From: Sporosarcina sp. FSL K6-3457
GTDB lineage: Bacteria; Bacillota; Bacilli; Bacillales_A; Planococcaceae
DNA: 64,000 nt
Assembly (NCBI RefSeq): GCF_038007285.1
Contig: NZ_JBBOWX010000001.1
Coordinates: 3,985,501 to 4,049,500, forward strand
Direction: 5' to 3'
The position numbers and the translations under genes were made by a program. Below the pieces are notes generated by a model. It did not search any database. It saw nothing but the letters and a program-made list of their open reading frames with translations, and had not been told where the DNA came from. This document shows, one piece after another, positions 42,497-51,436 of the stretch (the first letter of the stretch is position 1; each line of letters starts with the position of its first letter).

Positions 42497-43483
42497 TCAA
42501 CCTGTCACAACGATCGATTCACGCTTGCCAATAATCTGCAAAAAGTCACCAACCATAGCACTGCCCGTTGGATACATACCAGCACCAGGACCGATGAGTG
42601 TCAATGAGCCAAGGTGATCTGTGTCTACAATAACGGCATTGTCCACGCCATCAACACCATATAGTGGATGGTCAGCACCAATGAGTACAGGGCCTACGCT
42701 ACCACGCAACACTCCGTCTTCATCCACCGAAATATCAGCAACATGACGATAATGTAATCTCCCCTTCGATGCATCCTGCACACCCTCAATCGTTACCCCA
42801 TCAATACCAACAATCGGAACGTCTTGCCAATCTGGTTGACGTCCAAATGCTAATGCACTTAAAATCATTAGTTTTCGGAATGCATCCATTCCACTTACAT
42901 CATCTGACGGATCTGCTTCTGCGTAGCCTAATTGTTGCGCTTCATGCAATGCGGCTTTAAATGGAATTTCCTCCTCCCGCATTTTCGTCAGGATAAAATT
43001 CGATGTACCATTCAAAATTCCTCGAATACGTCGCACACGATCTGCCGGCAACAAGCCCGTAATCGTCCGGATAATTGGTACTCCACCCGCTGTCGTCGCT
43101 TCATAGCGCGCTTGAACACCATGGGCTTCCGCATGCTTTACTAATGCTGGTCCATGTTTGGCAAACATCGTTTTATTCGCCGTGATGACATGACACCCTT
43201 TTTCAATTGCTTCTCGTAGATAGCTATAAGCTGGTTCTTCTCCGACAATGGCTTCAAAAATGACGTCGATATCTGGATTCGACAAAATTTCTTGGATGTC
43301 ATTTGTGATTTTTGTTCCTGGTGTCGCTAGGTACTCTTTTGCCGTATCACGCACAAGAATCGATACGATATCAATTGTATGACCTGTTTCTTGCTTAATA
43401 TCATCTTTTCGTTCATTCAGAATCCTGAAAATCCCTTCGCCTACTGTGCCGAAACCGAGTATAGCGACTTTGATTGACGGCAT
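42497..43483 (-). CDS. hom: Homoserine dehydrogenase, short form without ACT domain
   Basis: A 328-residue enzyme reducing aspartate-4-semialdehyde to homoserine. It has the NAD(P)-binding AILGFGTVGEGIFRIL, ITANKTMFAKHG, the conserved GILNGTSNFILTKM near residue 173 and GYAEADPSDDVSGMDAFRKL with the catalytic region near 208. The usual C-terminal ACT regulatory domain (family length about 430) is absent, implying no threonine feedback through that domain. GGAGG lies before the ATG at 43483. It overlaps metX by 43 bp and belongs to the SAM-riboswitch operon, so this copy is probably dedicated to methionine; another hom for threonine may exist elsewhere. Confidence 0.9.
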   Translation of the reverse strand: MPSIKVAILGFGTVGEGIFRILNERKDDIKQETGHTIDIVSILVRDTAKEYLATPGTKITNDIQEILSNPDIDVIFEAIVGEEPAYSYLREAIEKGCHVITANKTMFAKHGPALVKHAEAHGVQARYEATTAGGVPIIRTITGLLPADRVRRIRGILNGTSNFILTKMREEEIPFKAALHEAQQLGYAEADPSDDVSGMDAFRKLMILSALAFGRQPDWQDVPIVGIDGVTIEGVQDASKGRLHYRHVADISVDEDGVLRGSVGPVLIGADHPLYGVDGVDNAVIVDTDHLGSLTLIGPGAGMYPTGSAMVGDFLQIIGKRESIVVTG

Positions 43484-44352
43484 ACCGCCACCTCCATGAA
43501 TTGCTTAATAATAAGTCCCCATTTGTCGAATTCCGTTAAAAATCCATTGTGCCCATATTCTGTATTAATAAGAATATAGCTTGCATTCTCAACAAGATGT
43601 GCAAACGCCTGAATCTCTTCCGACGGATAAATCAGATCATGCGTAAATGCGAGTGTCACCACTTTTGCTGATAGTTGACGAGAGGCTCTTTCAATGCCTC
43701 CCCGTCCACGACCGATATCATGGGTATTCATAGCTCCGAGTAGTGTGTAATAACTATTCGGATCAAAGTGTTTGACTACTATAGGTCCTGTATACGTATC
43801 GTTGCTAAAGCCAGCATCATTGCCGATTGCATGCAAACCAACCCCATATGCACTCAATGTCGGCGTAACTGCGATCGGTACGAGTACATCCATATCCTCA
43901 GCATAGAGGATACCCCATTCCAGTACCCGCATGCCTCCGAGCGAAGCACCGATCACTACACGCAGTCGATCAATACCTAACGCTGTTAACGCTTTACGCT
44001 CCGCATGCACCATATCACGAATTGTTATTTCTGGAAATGAATCGTCATAAGGCTCACCCGTAGATGGATTAATAGATAACGGACCCGTCGATCCATCACA
44101 TCCCCCTAAAACATTGAAAGAGATGACCGTGAATTGATTCGTATCGATACTTTTCCCTCGGCCTACAAGACCACTCCACCAGCCCGGATTTTTATCTGTC
44201 CCAACGGTTTCGTGACTCCCTGTTAATGCGTGGCAAACAAGGACAGTTTGTGCCTCTGGTCTGCCTATTCTTTCATAGGCTAGCTGGACATTCTCCAACA
44301 TAATGCCAGACTCCAATCGTAAGCTCCCAATGTTCACAATTCCTGTCCCCAT
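43441..44352 (-). CDS. metX: Homoserine O-acetyltransferase (MetX, alpha/beta-hydrolase type)
   Basis: A 303-residue alpha/beta hydrolase transferring an acetyl group to homoserine. ALTGSHETVG near residue 42 (oxyanion region), the nucleophile elbow IGASLGGMRVLEWG with Ser137, FTHDLIYPSEE with the catalytic Asp, and EYGHNGFLTEFD with the catalytic His complete the triad. It is shorter than typical MetX (about 350-380), lacking part of the lid, as in other Bacillales. ATG at 44352 is 10 nt after GGGAG. It lies between metY and hom in one operon under S-box control. Confidence 0.9.
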   Translation of the reverse strand: MGTGIVNIGSLRLESGIMLENVQLAYERIGRPEAQTVLVCHALTGSHETVGTDKNPGWWSGLVGRGKSIDTNQFTVISFNVLGGCDGSTGPLSINPSTGEPYDDSFPEITIRDMVHAERKALTALGIDRLRVVIGASLGGMRVLEWGILYAEDMDVLVPIAVTPTLSAYGVGLHAIGNDAGFSNDTYTGPIVVKHFDPNSYYTLLGAMNTHDIGRGRGGIERASRQLSAKVVTLAFTHDLIYPSEEIQAFAHLVENASYILINTEYGHNGFLTEFDKWGLIIKQFMEVAVCRQSKSLYSVSAQ

Positions 44353-44387
44353 GCTCGTCACGCTCCCTCTTTTTTATCGAATATCTT

Positions 44388-45683
44388 TTATGCTTTAACT
44401 GGAACAGCCTTATCAATAGCCTGTGCAAGGTCCGCGATAATATCTTCTACCGCTTCCAGTCCAACTGATAGGCGAATCAATTCTTCTTTGACGCCCGCTT
44501 TTTCAAGTCCTTCTGCCGATAACTGCTGATGCGTTGTTGAAGCTGGGTGAATAATAAGTGACTTTGCATCCCCAACGTTGGCAACATGCGACCAAATGTT
44601 AACATTATCTATCAAATTACGACCCGCTTCGCGTCCACCTTTAATACCGAAGACGATAATCGACCCAAATCCGTTTTTCAAATATTTTTTCGCATTATCA
44701 GCTGATGGATGGTCTTCCTGACCCGTGTACGTTACCCACTCCACTGACGGATGTTGCTTCAAGTAATCTGCCACTTTAAGCGCATTGGCATTATGTTTTT
44801 CCACACGTAAATGTAATGTTTCAAGTCCTTGTAGGAAAGCGAATGCATTGTCAGGACTCAAGCATGGACCAAAGTCACGTAGTGCTTGAACACGTAGTTT
44901 CGTTGCAAATGCTGCACCTGCCGCATCAATACCATACCGAATTCCATGATACGTTTCATCTGGCTCAGTGAAACCAGGAAATCTTCCTTGTGTCCAGTCG
45001 AATTTACCAGCATCGACAGCAACACCACCGATGGACGTCCCATGTCCGCCAATCCATTTTGTTGCGGAGTGAATGACAACGTCCGCGCCAAATTCAATAG
45101 GGTTCGAACCGTACGGCGATGGGAATGTATTATCGATAAGGAGTGGAAGCCCATTGTCGTGCGCGATGTTTGCCACTGCTTCAATATCGAGCACATGAAG
45201 GCTTGGGTTACCAATTGTTTCAGCGAAAATCGCTTTTGTTTTATCTGTAATGGCTGCACGGAAGTTTTCAGGGTCCGTCGCATCCACAAATTTCACATTG
45301 ATACCATAGCGTGGTAGCGATACCGCGAATAAATTGTAAGTACCACCATACAAATTACTTGCAGCTACGATTTCATCCCCAGCACCTGCGATATTTAAAA
45401 TCGAAAATGCAATAGCCGCCATTCCTGAAGATAATGCAACTGCCGCCGTTCCACCTTCTAGTAAAGCTACACGCTTTTCAAATACATCGACCGTGGGATT
45501 CATAATTCGTGTATAAATATTGCCTGACTCTTTCAAAGCAAATAAATTTTGTGCATGCTCCGTGTCACGAAATACGAAAGAGGTTGTTCTGTGAATCGGC
45601 ACCGCACGTGATCCTGTTACTGGATCCGGCTCTTGGCCACCGTGTAGAAGAAGTGTTTCGGGTTGAAGTTTTGTCATTGTCAT
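44388..45683 (-). CDS. metY: O-acetylhomoserine sulfhydrylase (MetY)
   Basis: A 431-residue PLP enzyme of the Cys/Met metabolism family, making homocysteine from O-acetylhomoserine and sulfide. Motifs: [20 protein letters not shown] near residue 84, [14 protein letters not shown] near 176, and the PLP-Lys in [16 protein letters not shown] near 203. The large insertion around 225-260 ([14 protein letters not shown]) is typical of MetY rather than MetB/MetC. AGGTAATGAC precedes the ATG. First gene of metY-metX-hom, directly downstream of the SAM riboswitch. Confidence 0.93.
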   Translation of the reverse strand: MTMTKLQPETLLLHGGQEPDPVTGSRAVPIHRTTSFVFRDTEHAQNLFALKESGNIYTRIMNPTVDVFEKRVALLEGGTAAVALSSGMAAIAFSILNIAGAGDEIVAASNLYGGTYNLFAVSLPRYGINVKFVDATDPENFRAAITDKTKAIFAETIGNPSLHVLDIEAVANIAHDNGLPLLIDNTFPSPYGSNPIEFGADVVIHSATKWIGGHGTSIGGVAVDAGKFDWTQGRFPGFTEPDETYHGIRYGIDAAGAAFATKLRVQALRDFGPCLSPDNAFAFLQGLETLHLRVEKHNANALKVADYLKQHPSVEWVTYTGQEDHPSADNAKKYLKNGFGSIIVFGIKGGREAGRNLIDNVNIWSHVANVGDAKSLIIHPASTTHQQLSAEGLEKAGVKEELIRLSVGLEAVEDIIADLAQAIDKAVPVKA

Positions 45684-45749
45684 TACCTCCAGTAGTTTTC
45701 TAGATGGATATTTTTGGATATGCGCGGAGGCGTCGGGGATACATTAGGA

Positions 45750-45926
45750 ATAAAAAATAACCCCCTTCGCTTAACGCTAAGAAGAGGGTTACGCTTTCGC
45801 TTATTCCTCCTCTTATCTTTCAGACCGTTTACACGAATCTGTAGGAAGTAGCACCTGTGCAAGTTAATCACTTGCCGGTTGCCGGGCATCGCAGGGCCTA
45901 GTCCCTCCGCCGCTCTTGATAAGAGT
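45750..45926 (-). promoter_or_regulatory. S-box (SAM-I) riboswitch with terminator
   Basis: On the minus strand the aptamer begins CTCTTATCAAGAG at 45925, with GGAGGGACTAGGCCC, GATGCCCGGCAACC, and GTGCTACTTCCTAC, closing with GATAAGAG near 45810. These are the conserved SAM-I core elements. The terminator AACCC-CTTC / GAAG-GGGTT (45758-45790) followed by a T-rich run to 45750 completes the expression platform. It should shut off metY-metX-hom when SAM is abundant. Confidence 0.95.
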
Positions 45927-46069
45927 TTGATTGATTTAGTTTTCCATCTTGAGAAGTAGTATAGGTGAATTCTTAATACAATGTCAAGTGTTTATTGAAA
46001 GTTTTTTCAGAATTCTAGATTTACTCTATGATGTTATACTAGATGAATCACTATTTTGGGGGAATTAGT

Positions 46070-46692
46070 ATGTGGTTGTGGGTTATAGGCGTGCTCCTTT
46101 CGGGGTATGCCATCGGATGCTTACATGGTTCGGTTATAGCGCAGAAGATTTCAGGGGTTAATTTAAAAGAAACTGGGGTTAAAAATGCCGGTGCTTCGAA
46201 TGCTACAATTGTCTTAGGGAAAAAGTTTGGCGCACTTGTTGCGGCGATTGATATTGGAAAAGGTGCACTGGCTGTACTGCTTGTACACTTTTTTCAGTAA
46301 ATGCAGGATTGCCGGCGGATGATGTCTCACTACTACTATTCTCGGCAAGCGCTGCAACCGTCCTCGGACATAACTTCCCGTTTTACATGCAGTTCAATGG
46401 CGGCAAGGGAACTGCGACGGTTATCGGTGTGCTACTTGCACTCGATTGGCGCTTCGGTCTCATTGGATTTGCATTGTTAGTTGTCGTTGCGCTTGTGACA
46501 GATTTTCTGGTGTTTGGTGTATTGATGTTATATGTGACACTCATCGCGCTCGCTCTATGGACAGAAGGCTACTGGCCAATTGTAATTGCAATTATATTGT
46601 TCGTGCTAGCCGTATGGAAGCATGTTGAAAATTTCCAGAGAATAAAAGAAGGCAGTGAGAAGCGTGTCTTAGCAGTTTTAAAAAAGAAATAA
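46070..46692 (+). pseudogene. PlsY-like glycerol-3-phosphate acyltransferase gene with frameshift
   Basis: Two abutting frames form one PlsY-type protein of about 207 residues. The first (46070-46300) has GVKNAGASNATIVLGKKFG, corresponding to the PlsY SxNxGxTN loop; the second contains LGHNFPFYMQFNGGKGTAT, the acyl-phosphate-binding motif. The break is at a T6 run (46289-46294); seven T's would join VHFF to SVNAGLPADDVS. GGGGGAA precedes the ATG at 46070. Either a real mutation or a sequencing slip in a homopolymer. The residues suggest a divergent PlsY paralogue. Confidence 0.75.
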
Positions 46693-46769
46693 TATCAAGA
46701 CCTACGCTTTCATTTCTAGTAGAACAAAAGCGCTAAAGCGCCTCTGTCCACGTCCCAAGTGTAAACAAT

Positions 46770-47021
46770 TCACTTGGGACTTTTCTTCGCCCTCCGCATG
46801 GTTCCACCACAAAAAGGACATTCCATCTCAACTTCTTCGTCCTTCTTTAATTCCACTTGAAAATCTTGTACAACAAAATCAGGAACATCGTCTTCTTCAC
46901 GACAATCCACACACTCAAATAATACTGTCTCCATTTCTTCGTTTAAACCAAATGGATCATCTTCCTGTAATGATTGTAGAAATTCTTTGCTCAATTCATC
47001 CCGTTCTTTGTTTCCTGTCAT
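46770..47021 (-). CDS. Zinc-ribbon accessory protein of IS91-type copy 2
   Basis: Identical in sequence to the 83-residue protein at 31058-31309 (FECVDC, MECPFCGG), with the same GAGGAG ribosome site before the ATG at 47021. Because the transposase frame is broken upstream, translational coupling is probably weakened here, though the gene itself is intact. Confidence 0.65.
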   Translation of the reverse strand: MTGNKERDELSKEFLQSLQEDDPFGLNEEMETVLFECVDCREEDDVPDFVVQDFQVELKKDEEVEMECPFCGGTMRRAKKSPK

Positions 47022-48235
47022 TTGCTGATTCTCCTCGTATTTTGATAATCTCCATCCCCTCCATGTAATGATACAAAAATCCATAGTCAGCATGCCAGAT
47101 TTCCACTAAATCCATCTCACGATGGCAATGTGGGCACAGGAAAGGATCACGATTAAAGGCCTCAATCATACGCTGTCGATACGTTTTCTTTTTTGTTTCC
47201 TCTCCAACAGTAATGATAATTGTCTTGTGCGCATGAACGCATAAAGGGTCAAAACTTGTTTTGCCTTTTTATGTTTCGTTCTGCTATACAACCCAAAACG
47301 ACCCACCATTCTAAAGTGTTTGGGTGGGATGTGCTGTAAAATATTATATAGAAATCTATACGCAGACTGTTTCACATCTACTCTTTTTCCTGTTTTGTGA
47401 TCCTCATACCAATACGTGACCATCTTACCGTCATATTCTTCTATGCGATATTCAGCAATTGCAGGTCTAGCCAAGTATCTACCGATGTATTTGGCAGCTC
47501 CTTTTGCATTTTGCATTTTCTTTTCCGCATTTACATAAAAGCCCTTCGGATAACGACTGTACAAGTCATTTACTAAATCCTGTGCTCTTTGATCATCAGA
47601 AAACCACTTTTTCACCAAATCAAGAAGTACTTTCTGCCAAGATTTCCTCAAGTATTCATACGGAATATATTCGCTTGGACTCCATTCGTTCCGATTATCA
47701 ATTGCACCTTCTGTCACTAAAGCATGTATATGAGGATTGAATTTCAAATCCCTACCAAAGGTATGGATTACCGTAATAATACCTGTTTGTAACTGACGCT
47801 TCTTACTTTTCCGTTGGTAATAAAATTGAAAAACCTGAGCTACCTGTTGACTCAGTTCATTCAACTTTTACGATCTTGAAAAAAGATGTTTCTAAGTTCC
47901 TGTGGAACTGTAAAAACCATATGACGATGTGGAACATTCAATATCAGTTCCTGCTGTTTATCGGACCAATCATCCGTATATTTTTTCCCGCACTTATTAC
48001 AAAAACGACTTTTACATGTGAAACAAACGAATACAGGCCTTGGGTTCCCTTCGCATCCTAAACATTCATATTTAGCATACCCCAAATCAGAAGACCCGCA
48101 TTTGATTGTTTTTAGAACTGTTTCCTTGATATCCTCTCGATAAGATTCCGGAAATAAGTGCTCGTGTAAATACCAAAATCCCACGAAATGATCTTTCAAT
48201 ATTTTCTTGATGACTCCTTCATTATCTCGGCCCAT
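46996..48235 (-). pseudogene. IS91-type transposase, broken by two frameshifts
   Basis: The first part (48235-47861, 124 codons) covers the zinc-binding region to FFQDRKS, where a T-run of four replaces five. The middle (47864-47166) carries the HUH/Y2 core. A second T-run of six instead of seven near 47189 shifts the frame again before the C-terminal CPHCH knuckle. Otherwise the sequence matches the intact copy. The copy should be inactive unless the deletions are sequencing errors. Confidence 0.85.
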
Positions 48236-48317
48236 ATTCCATCCTCCTATCGTTATACGAACAGTTTATCGAACAGTTATCCACAAGTCGAGAACTTTAT
48301 AATTTCCTAGACAAGAA

Positions 48318-48530
48318 CAAAAGCGCAAGCGCCTGTTCAGCCCCGACAAGTAGGAAGGATGAACTTCAATCCTTCCCTGCTGGAGGGCTTGAAAGTAAAG
48401 GCGCCCTTTGCCTTAACTAGCAAGACCGAAGCGACTCGAGGGGCTAGGCGCTGGAGCCTAGACGAGAAATCACCCTATTCCGACTTATCCACAGTATGAG
48501 AATTTTATAATTTCCTAAGCTACAAGAAAG
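48318..48530. repeat. Miniature non-autonomous relative of the IS91-type element
   Basis: It begins AACAAAAGCGCAAGCGCC, like the IS91-type left end (AACAAAAGCGCTAAAGCGCC), and ends TTATCCACAG, GAGAA, TTTATAATTTCCTA, then ACAAG (about 48485-48528), like the IS right end. The interior has no gene but forms hairpins (GGAAGGA/TCCTTCC; CTAGGC/GCCTAG). A MITE-like element carrying both presumptive ter and ori ends. Confidence 0.65.
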
Positions 48531-48640
48531 TCCATTCGAATCGGCGTTCCTGCAAATTTCGTCAAAATATGGTACACTAGGTTAGTAGACAACTTGAGAT
48601 CTATCATTTTCGTTGAGTTGTGTTTCATCTTGTATGCCCC

Positions 48641-48790
48641 GCTTAGGATTTGGCCTAAGCATTTTTTACTTTATCTGATTCCAGATAATGCCTCCGGCGG
48701 ATGTCATGGATTTTGAAAGGAATTAATCGAGCTTACTCGATTCAAAATTCGGACGCAATTACGCGAAGGCGTAATTGATAAAGGGCAAAG
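48641..48790 (+). ncRNA. Structured leader or small RNA region upstream of ykvS
   Basis: GCTTAGG/CCTAAGC with a T6 tail (48642-48668) is terminator-like. Downstream are ATCGAG-CTTA-CTCGAT (48727-48742) and CAATTACGC-GAAG-GCGTAATTG (48757-48778), two perfect hairpins. Together with the unexplained 48570-48640 upstream sequence this suggests a short terminated RNA or attenuated leader of the ykvS-like gene. Whether it is RNA-level or a DNA repeat cannot be decided. Confidence 0.4.
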
Positions 48791-48818
48791 ATGAAAATAA
48801 ACACTAGGGGGAATTCGA

Positions 48819-49040
48819 ATGGCTTTTCCACGTAAGGAAAAAGATGTATCGGATTTTGTCGCAGCGCGCAAAATCGATGAAAAGATTTCGTTTGTCCGTA
48901 ATGACCATGAAGTAAATGGTACTATTTTCAAAATTCTCGAGAACTCTGTGATTGTTGAGATTTCTTCGAAGGATGCTGAGCTCATTGGTGCCGCGTCCAA
49001 TCTTACTGTTGTTGCACATAAAAACTATTCTATCGTTTAA
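48819..49040 (+). CDS. YkvS-like DUF2187 protein
   Basis: A 73-residue protein with a KOW/SH3-like beta barrel feel (KISFVRNDHEVNGTIFKIL, NSVIVEISS, LTVVAHKNYSIV) matching small DUF2187/YkvS proteins of Bacillales, whose function is unknown. AGGGGGAATTCGA precedes the ATG. It is flanked by a structured leader and a strong terminator, so it is probably a single, independently controlled gene. Confidence 0.82.
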   Translation: MAFPRKEKDVSDFVAARKIDEKISFVRNDHEVNGTIFKILENSVIVEISSKDAELIGAASNLTVVAHKNYSIV

Positions 49041-49050
49041 TCAATACATG

Positions 49051-49086
49051 AAAAGGCATCCGCTAAAAAAGTGGGATGCCTTTTTT
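49051..49086 (+). terminator. Terminator after the ykvS-like gene
   Basis: AAAAGGCATCC and GGGATGCCTTTT pair (49051-49061 with 49073-49084), followed by further T's. Confidence 0.9.
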
Positions 49087-49201
49087 CTATACCGTTCTTA
49101 CTATAAATTAGTGCCCTCCCTGCAACTTATTTAGACTTTGGATAAATTAATGGGGAATTAGAGCCTATAATGTTCTATTCACTCAACTTAAAGTGAAAAT
49201 C

Positions 49202-50116
49202 CTAGCTTTCCTTTCTTTTCATTACCGTCGTTAACGACGTATCGTGTTCTTTCAATAGGTCAATGAACACCTTTAATGCTTTTGTTTTAAATGAAGTCCT
49301 TAAAATAATTGAGAACTTTCGTTTATACGGCGTATCTTTTACTGGTACAATTTTCAATAAGCCTCTTGAAATTTCTTGACGGACAGCCAAATCGGACAAA
49401 AATGTAATACCAAGGCCTGACTCTACCGATTCTTTTATCAGTTGGGTGCTGCCAAATTCCATTACATTTTGGGGATCAATGTTTAACGAGCGAAAGATTC
49501 TTTCCGTGGCTTCTCTTGTTCCAGATCCCAACTCACGAACAATCCACGTTTCTTTTTCAAGATCGGACACTTCCACCTCATGGTCCTGTCTTGCCAAACG
49601 GTGATGGTATGGGGCTACGATAAACATCGTATCCTCCGCAAATGCATCGATAGAAAGATGTGTATTTTTGAAATCTCCCTCGATAATGCCGACATCCAAC
49701 TGATGCCCAACAACTAATTTTGCAATTTCCTTCGTATTGCCAATGACAATACGAGGTTTTATAAGCGGAAACTCTTCAAGTAATTTAGCTATAAAGTGAG
49801 GCAGAACATATTCCCCAAACGTATAGCTTGCCCCTATCGATAGCGGCCCACTTGCCCGATTGGACAGGTCATCCATTAAACTTTGCATTTTTGTATAAAG
49901 TCCTACTATTTCTTTCGCATGATAATAAACAATCTCTCCCGCTTTATTCAAGCGCACAAATTTGGTACTTCGTTCAAGAAGTGTTTCCCCGTATGTTTGC
50001 TCTAATAATTTTATGTACTGACTCACCGCTGGCTGCGTCATGTGTAACTCCTCTGCTGCACGTGAAAAACTCCCTTTTTCCACAACCGTGACAAATACAT
50101 GTAAATGTTGATCCAT
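49202..50116 (-). CDS. LysR-family transcriptional regulator
   Basis: A 304-residue LTTR: N-terminal winged helix (residues 2-60; KGSFSRAAEELHMTQPAVSQ, YIKLLEQTYGETLLERS) and a periplasmic-binding-like effector domain (about 90-295; GPLSIGASYTFGEYVLP, GSGTREATERIFRSL, VESGLGITFLSDLAV). It resembles CysL/YwfK, which respond to sulfur metabolites. AGGTGTGG precedes the ATG. It is divergent from the YeiH-type permease, with a symmetric site between, and most likely activates it. Confidence 0.9.
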   Translation of the reverse strand: MDQHLHVFVTVVEKGSFSRAAEELHMTQPAVSQYIKLLEQTYGETLLERSTKFVRLNKAGEIVYYHAKEIVGLYTKMQSLMDDLSNRASGPLSIGASYTFGEYVLPHFIAKLLEEFPLIKPRIVIGNTKEIAKLVVGHQLDVGIIEGDFKNTHLSIDAFAEDTMFIVAPYHHRLARQDHEVEVSDLEKETWIVRELGSGTREATERIFRSLNIDPQNVMEFGSTQLIKESVESGLGITFLSDLAVRQEISRGLLKIVPVKDTPYKRKFSIILRTSFKTKALKVFIDLLKEHDTSLTTVMKRKES

Positions 50117-50142
50117 AAAACCACACCTCCATTCTATAAGTT

Positions 50143-50161
50143 AATACTTATTATAAGTATT
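50143..50161. promoter_or_regulatory. Palindromic LysR-type binding site
   Basis: AATACTTA-TTA-TAAGTATT is an 8-3-8 perfect inverted repeat in the divergent region between the LysR and YeiH genes, fitting a T-N11-A LTTR box. Confidence 0.72.
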
Positions 50162-50233
50162 ATATATAGTTATTTTACTTATCGCCCAACAAGGAATATG
50201 TTAAAAGTATAATACATTTTGGAGGCGTTGGAC

Positions 50234-51337
50234 ATGAAGTCAGAAAATAGTAAAGCACATAAGACAACTGAACCAAATGAATCGATTGCCCCAACGGATG
50301 CTACGACATCTATGGAAACAGTGAAACCAACAAACTGGCCAGATCTACCTTTCTCATTTGCCTGGATTGGTGGAATTGCGTTCACTTTTTTTATCGCATT
50401 ACTTGGTTATTTGTTAGTAAAAATACCTGGATTTGATCATATCGGTCAGCTGGCCTGCGCCATTTTAATGGCAGTAGTCTATCGGCAATTTTTAGGCTAT
50501 CCTGAGATAATACGCCCAGGAATCACTTTTTCATCTAAACATTTGCTACGCTTTGCTATTATTTTATATGGTTTAAAATTAAATATTGATACGGTTTTAC
50601 ACGATGGAATAGGACTGCTCATTCGTGACGCTGGTGTCATCCTGTTTGCAATTCTTTTAACAATTTGGCTAGCCAAATTGTTAAAGGCAGATCAAAATAT
50701 CTCATTACTACTAGCCGTTGGTACTGGTATTTGTGGAGCGGCCGCGATTGCAGCCATTGCTCCCATCGTCAAATCGAAAGACGAGGATACCGCCATCGGA
50801 GTCGGCATCATTGCATTGGTCGGTACAATATTCGCAATCGGCTACACCCTTTTGCGTCCCATTTTACCATTAACTGACGTCGATTATGGTATATGGGCCG
50901 GCATAAGCTTGCACGAAATTGCCCATGTCGCCTTAGCAGCCGAGCCTGCTGGGGAGGATGCACTCGCCATCGGCCTACTTGCAAAACTTGGTCGTGTATT
51001 CCTTCTCGTTCCTTTATGTTTTATTTTCATGTCCTGGATGAAACGAAAAAGTCATAGTAATGATACTACAGAAAGTAAAATTGAGTTTCCATGGTTCTTA
51101 ATCGGTTTCGTACTGATGAGTCTTATCGGAAGCTATGTCCTTGGACAATCTATTCCGGTTTCAGAAGAGTTTTTATTGGGTATTTCCACGATTACAACAT
51201 GGTGTTTGACTGCTGCCATGGTTGGCCTTGGTCTGAATGTTAGCCTACATGATCTTCGCACAAAAGCGTTAAAGCCTTTAGTTGCGATGCTAATCAGTTC
51301 GATTTGCCTTAGCATTTTGGCCTATTTTATTATATGA
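50234..51337 (+). CDS. YeiH/UPF0324-family membrane protein (putative sulfate/thiosulfate exporter)
   Basis: A 367-residue protein with a polar N-terminal tail (about 1-40) and about ten helices. Family stretches: LRFAIILYGLKLNIDTVL near residue 103, AVGTGICGAAAIAAIAPIVK near 162, GIWAGISLHEIAHVALAA near 221, and the C-terminal TWCLTAAMVGLGLNVSL. YeiH proteins are putative anion (sulfate/sulfite) exporters and typically sit next to a LysR gene, as here. GGAGGCG precedes the ATG at 50234; an in-frame ATG at 50219 overlaps that site. Confidence 0.88.
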   Translation: MKSENSKAHKTTEPNESIAPTDATTSMETVKPTNWPDLPFSFAWIGGIAFTFFIALLGYLLVKIPGFDHIGQLACAILMAVVYRQFLGYPEIIRPGITFSSKHLLRFAIILYGLKLNIDTVLHDGIGLLIRDAGVILFAILLTIWLAKLLKADQNISLLLAVGTGICGAAAIAAIAPIVKSKDEDTAIGVGIIALVGTIFAIGYTLLRPILPLTDVDYGIWAGISLHEIAHVALAAEPAGEDALAIGLLAKLGRVFLLVPLCFIFMSWMKRKSHSNDTTESKIEFPWFLIGFVLMSLIGSYVLGQSIPVSEEFLLGISTITTWCLTAAMVGLGLNVSLHDLRTKALKPLVAMLISSICLSILAYFII

Positions 51338-51436
51338 ATATGAAATGATTACAAACCGTTTTATCCCAATCTGGATAATCAAAGAAGGATTTCCGTCTCT
51401 ATTTCTCGAATGGATATAGGGAAAGGGGTTGCACGA

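Larger units (their letters stand above)
46721..48321 (-). mobile_element. IS91-type element, damaged copy 2
   Basis: A 1601-bp near-identical repeat of 31009-32611 in the same orientation, 15.7 kb apart. It differs by one-base deletions in two T-runs (47189-47194 and 47866-47869), both breaking the transposase. The left neighbour is the plsY-like gene. The right edge abuts the miniature element at 48318-48530. Confidence 0.88.

Noticed and set aside
42352..42534. 60-residue frame with LLAL-type heptads
   Set aside because: Produced by the 21-bp DNA repeat array; no ribosome site, and it runs into the antisense of hom.
50665..50877. Secondary frames inside yeiH, eutW, liaS and other long genes
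   Set aside because: Overlap well-supported genes on the same or opposite strand and show no ribosome sites or family motifs.
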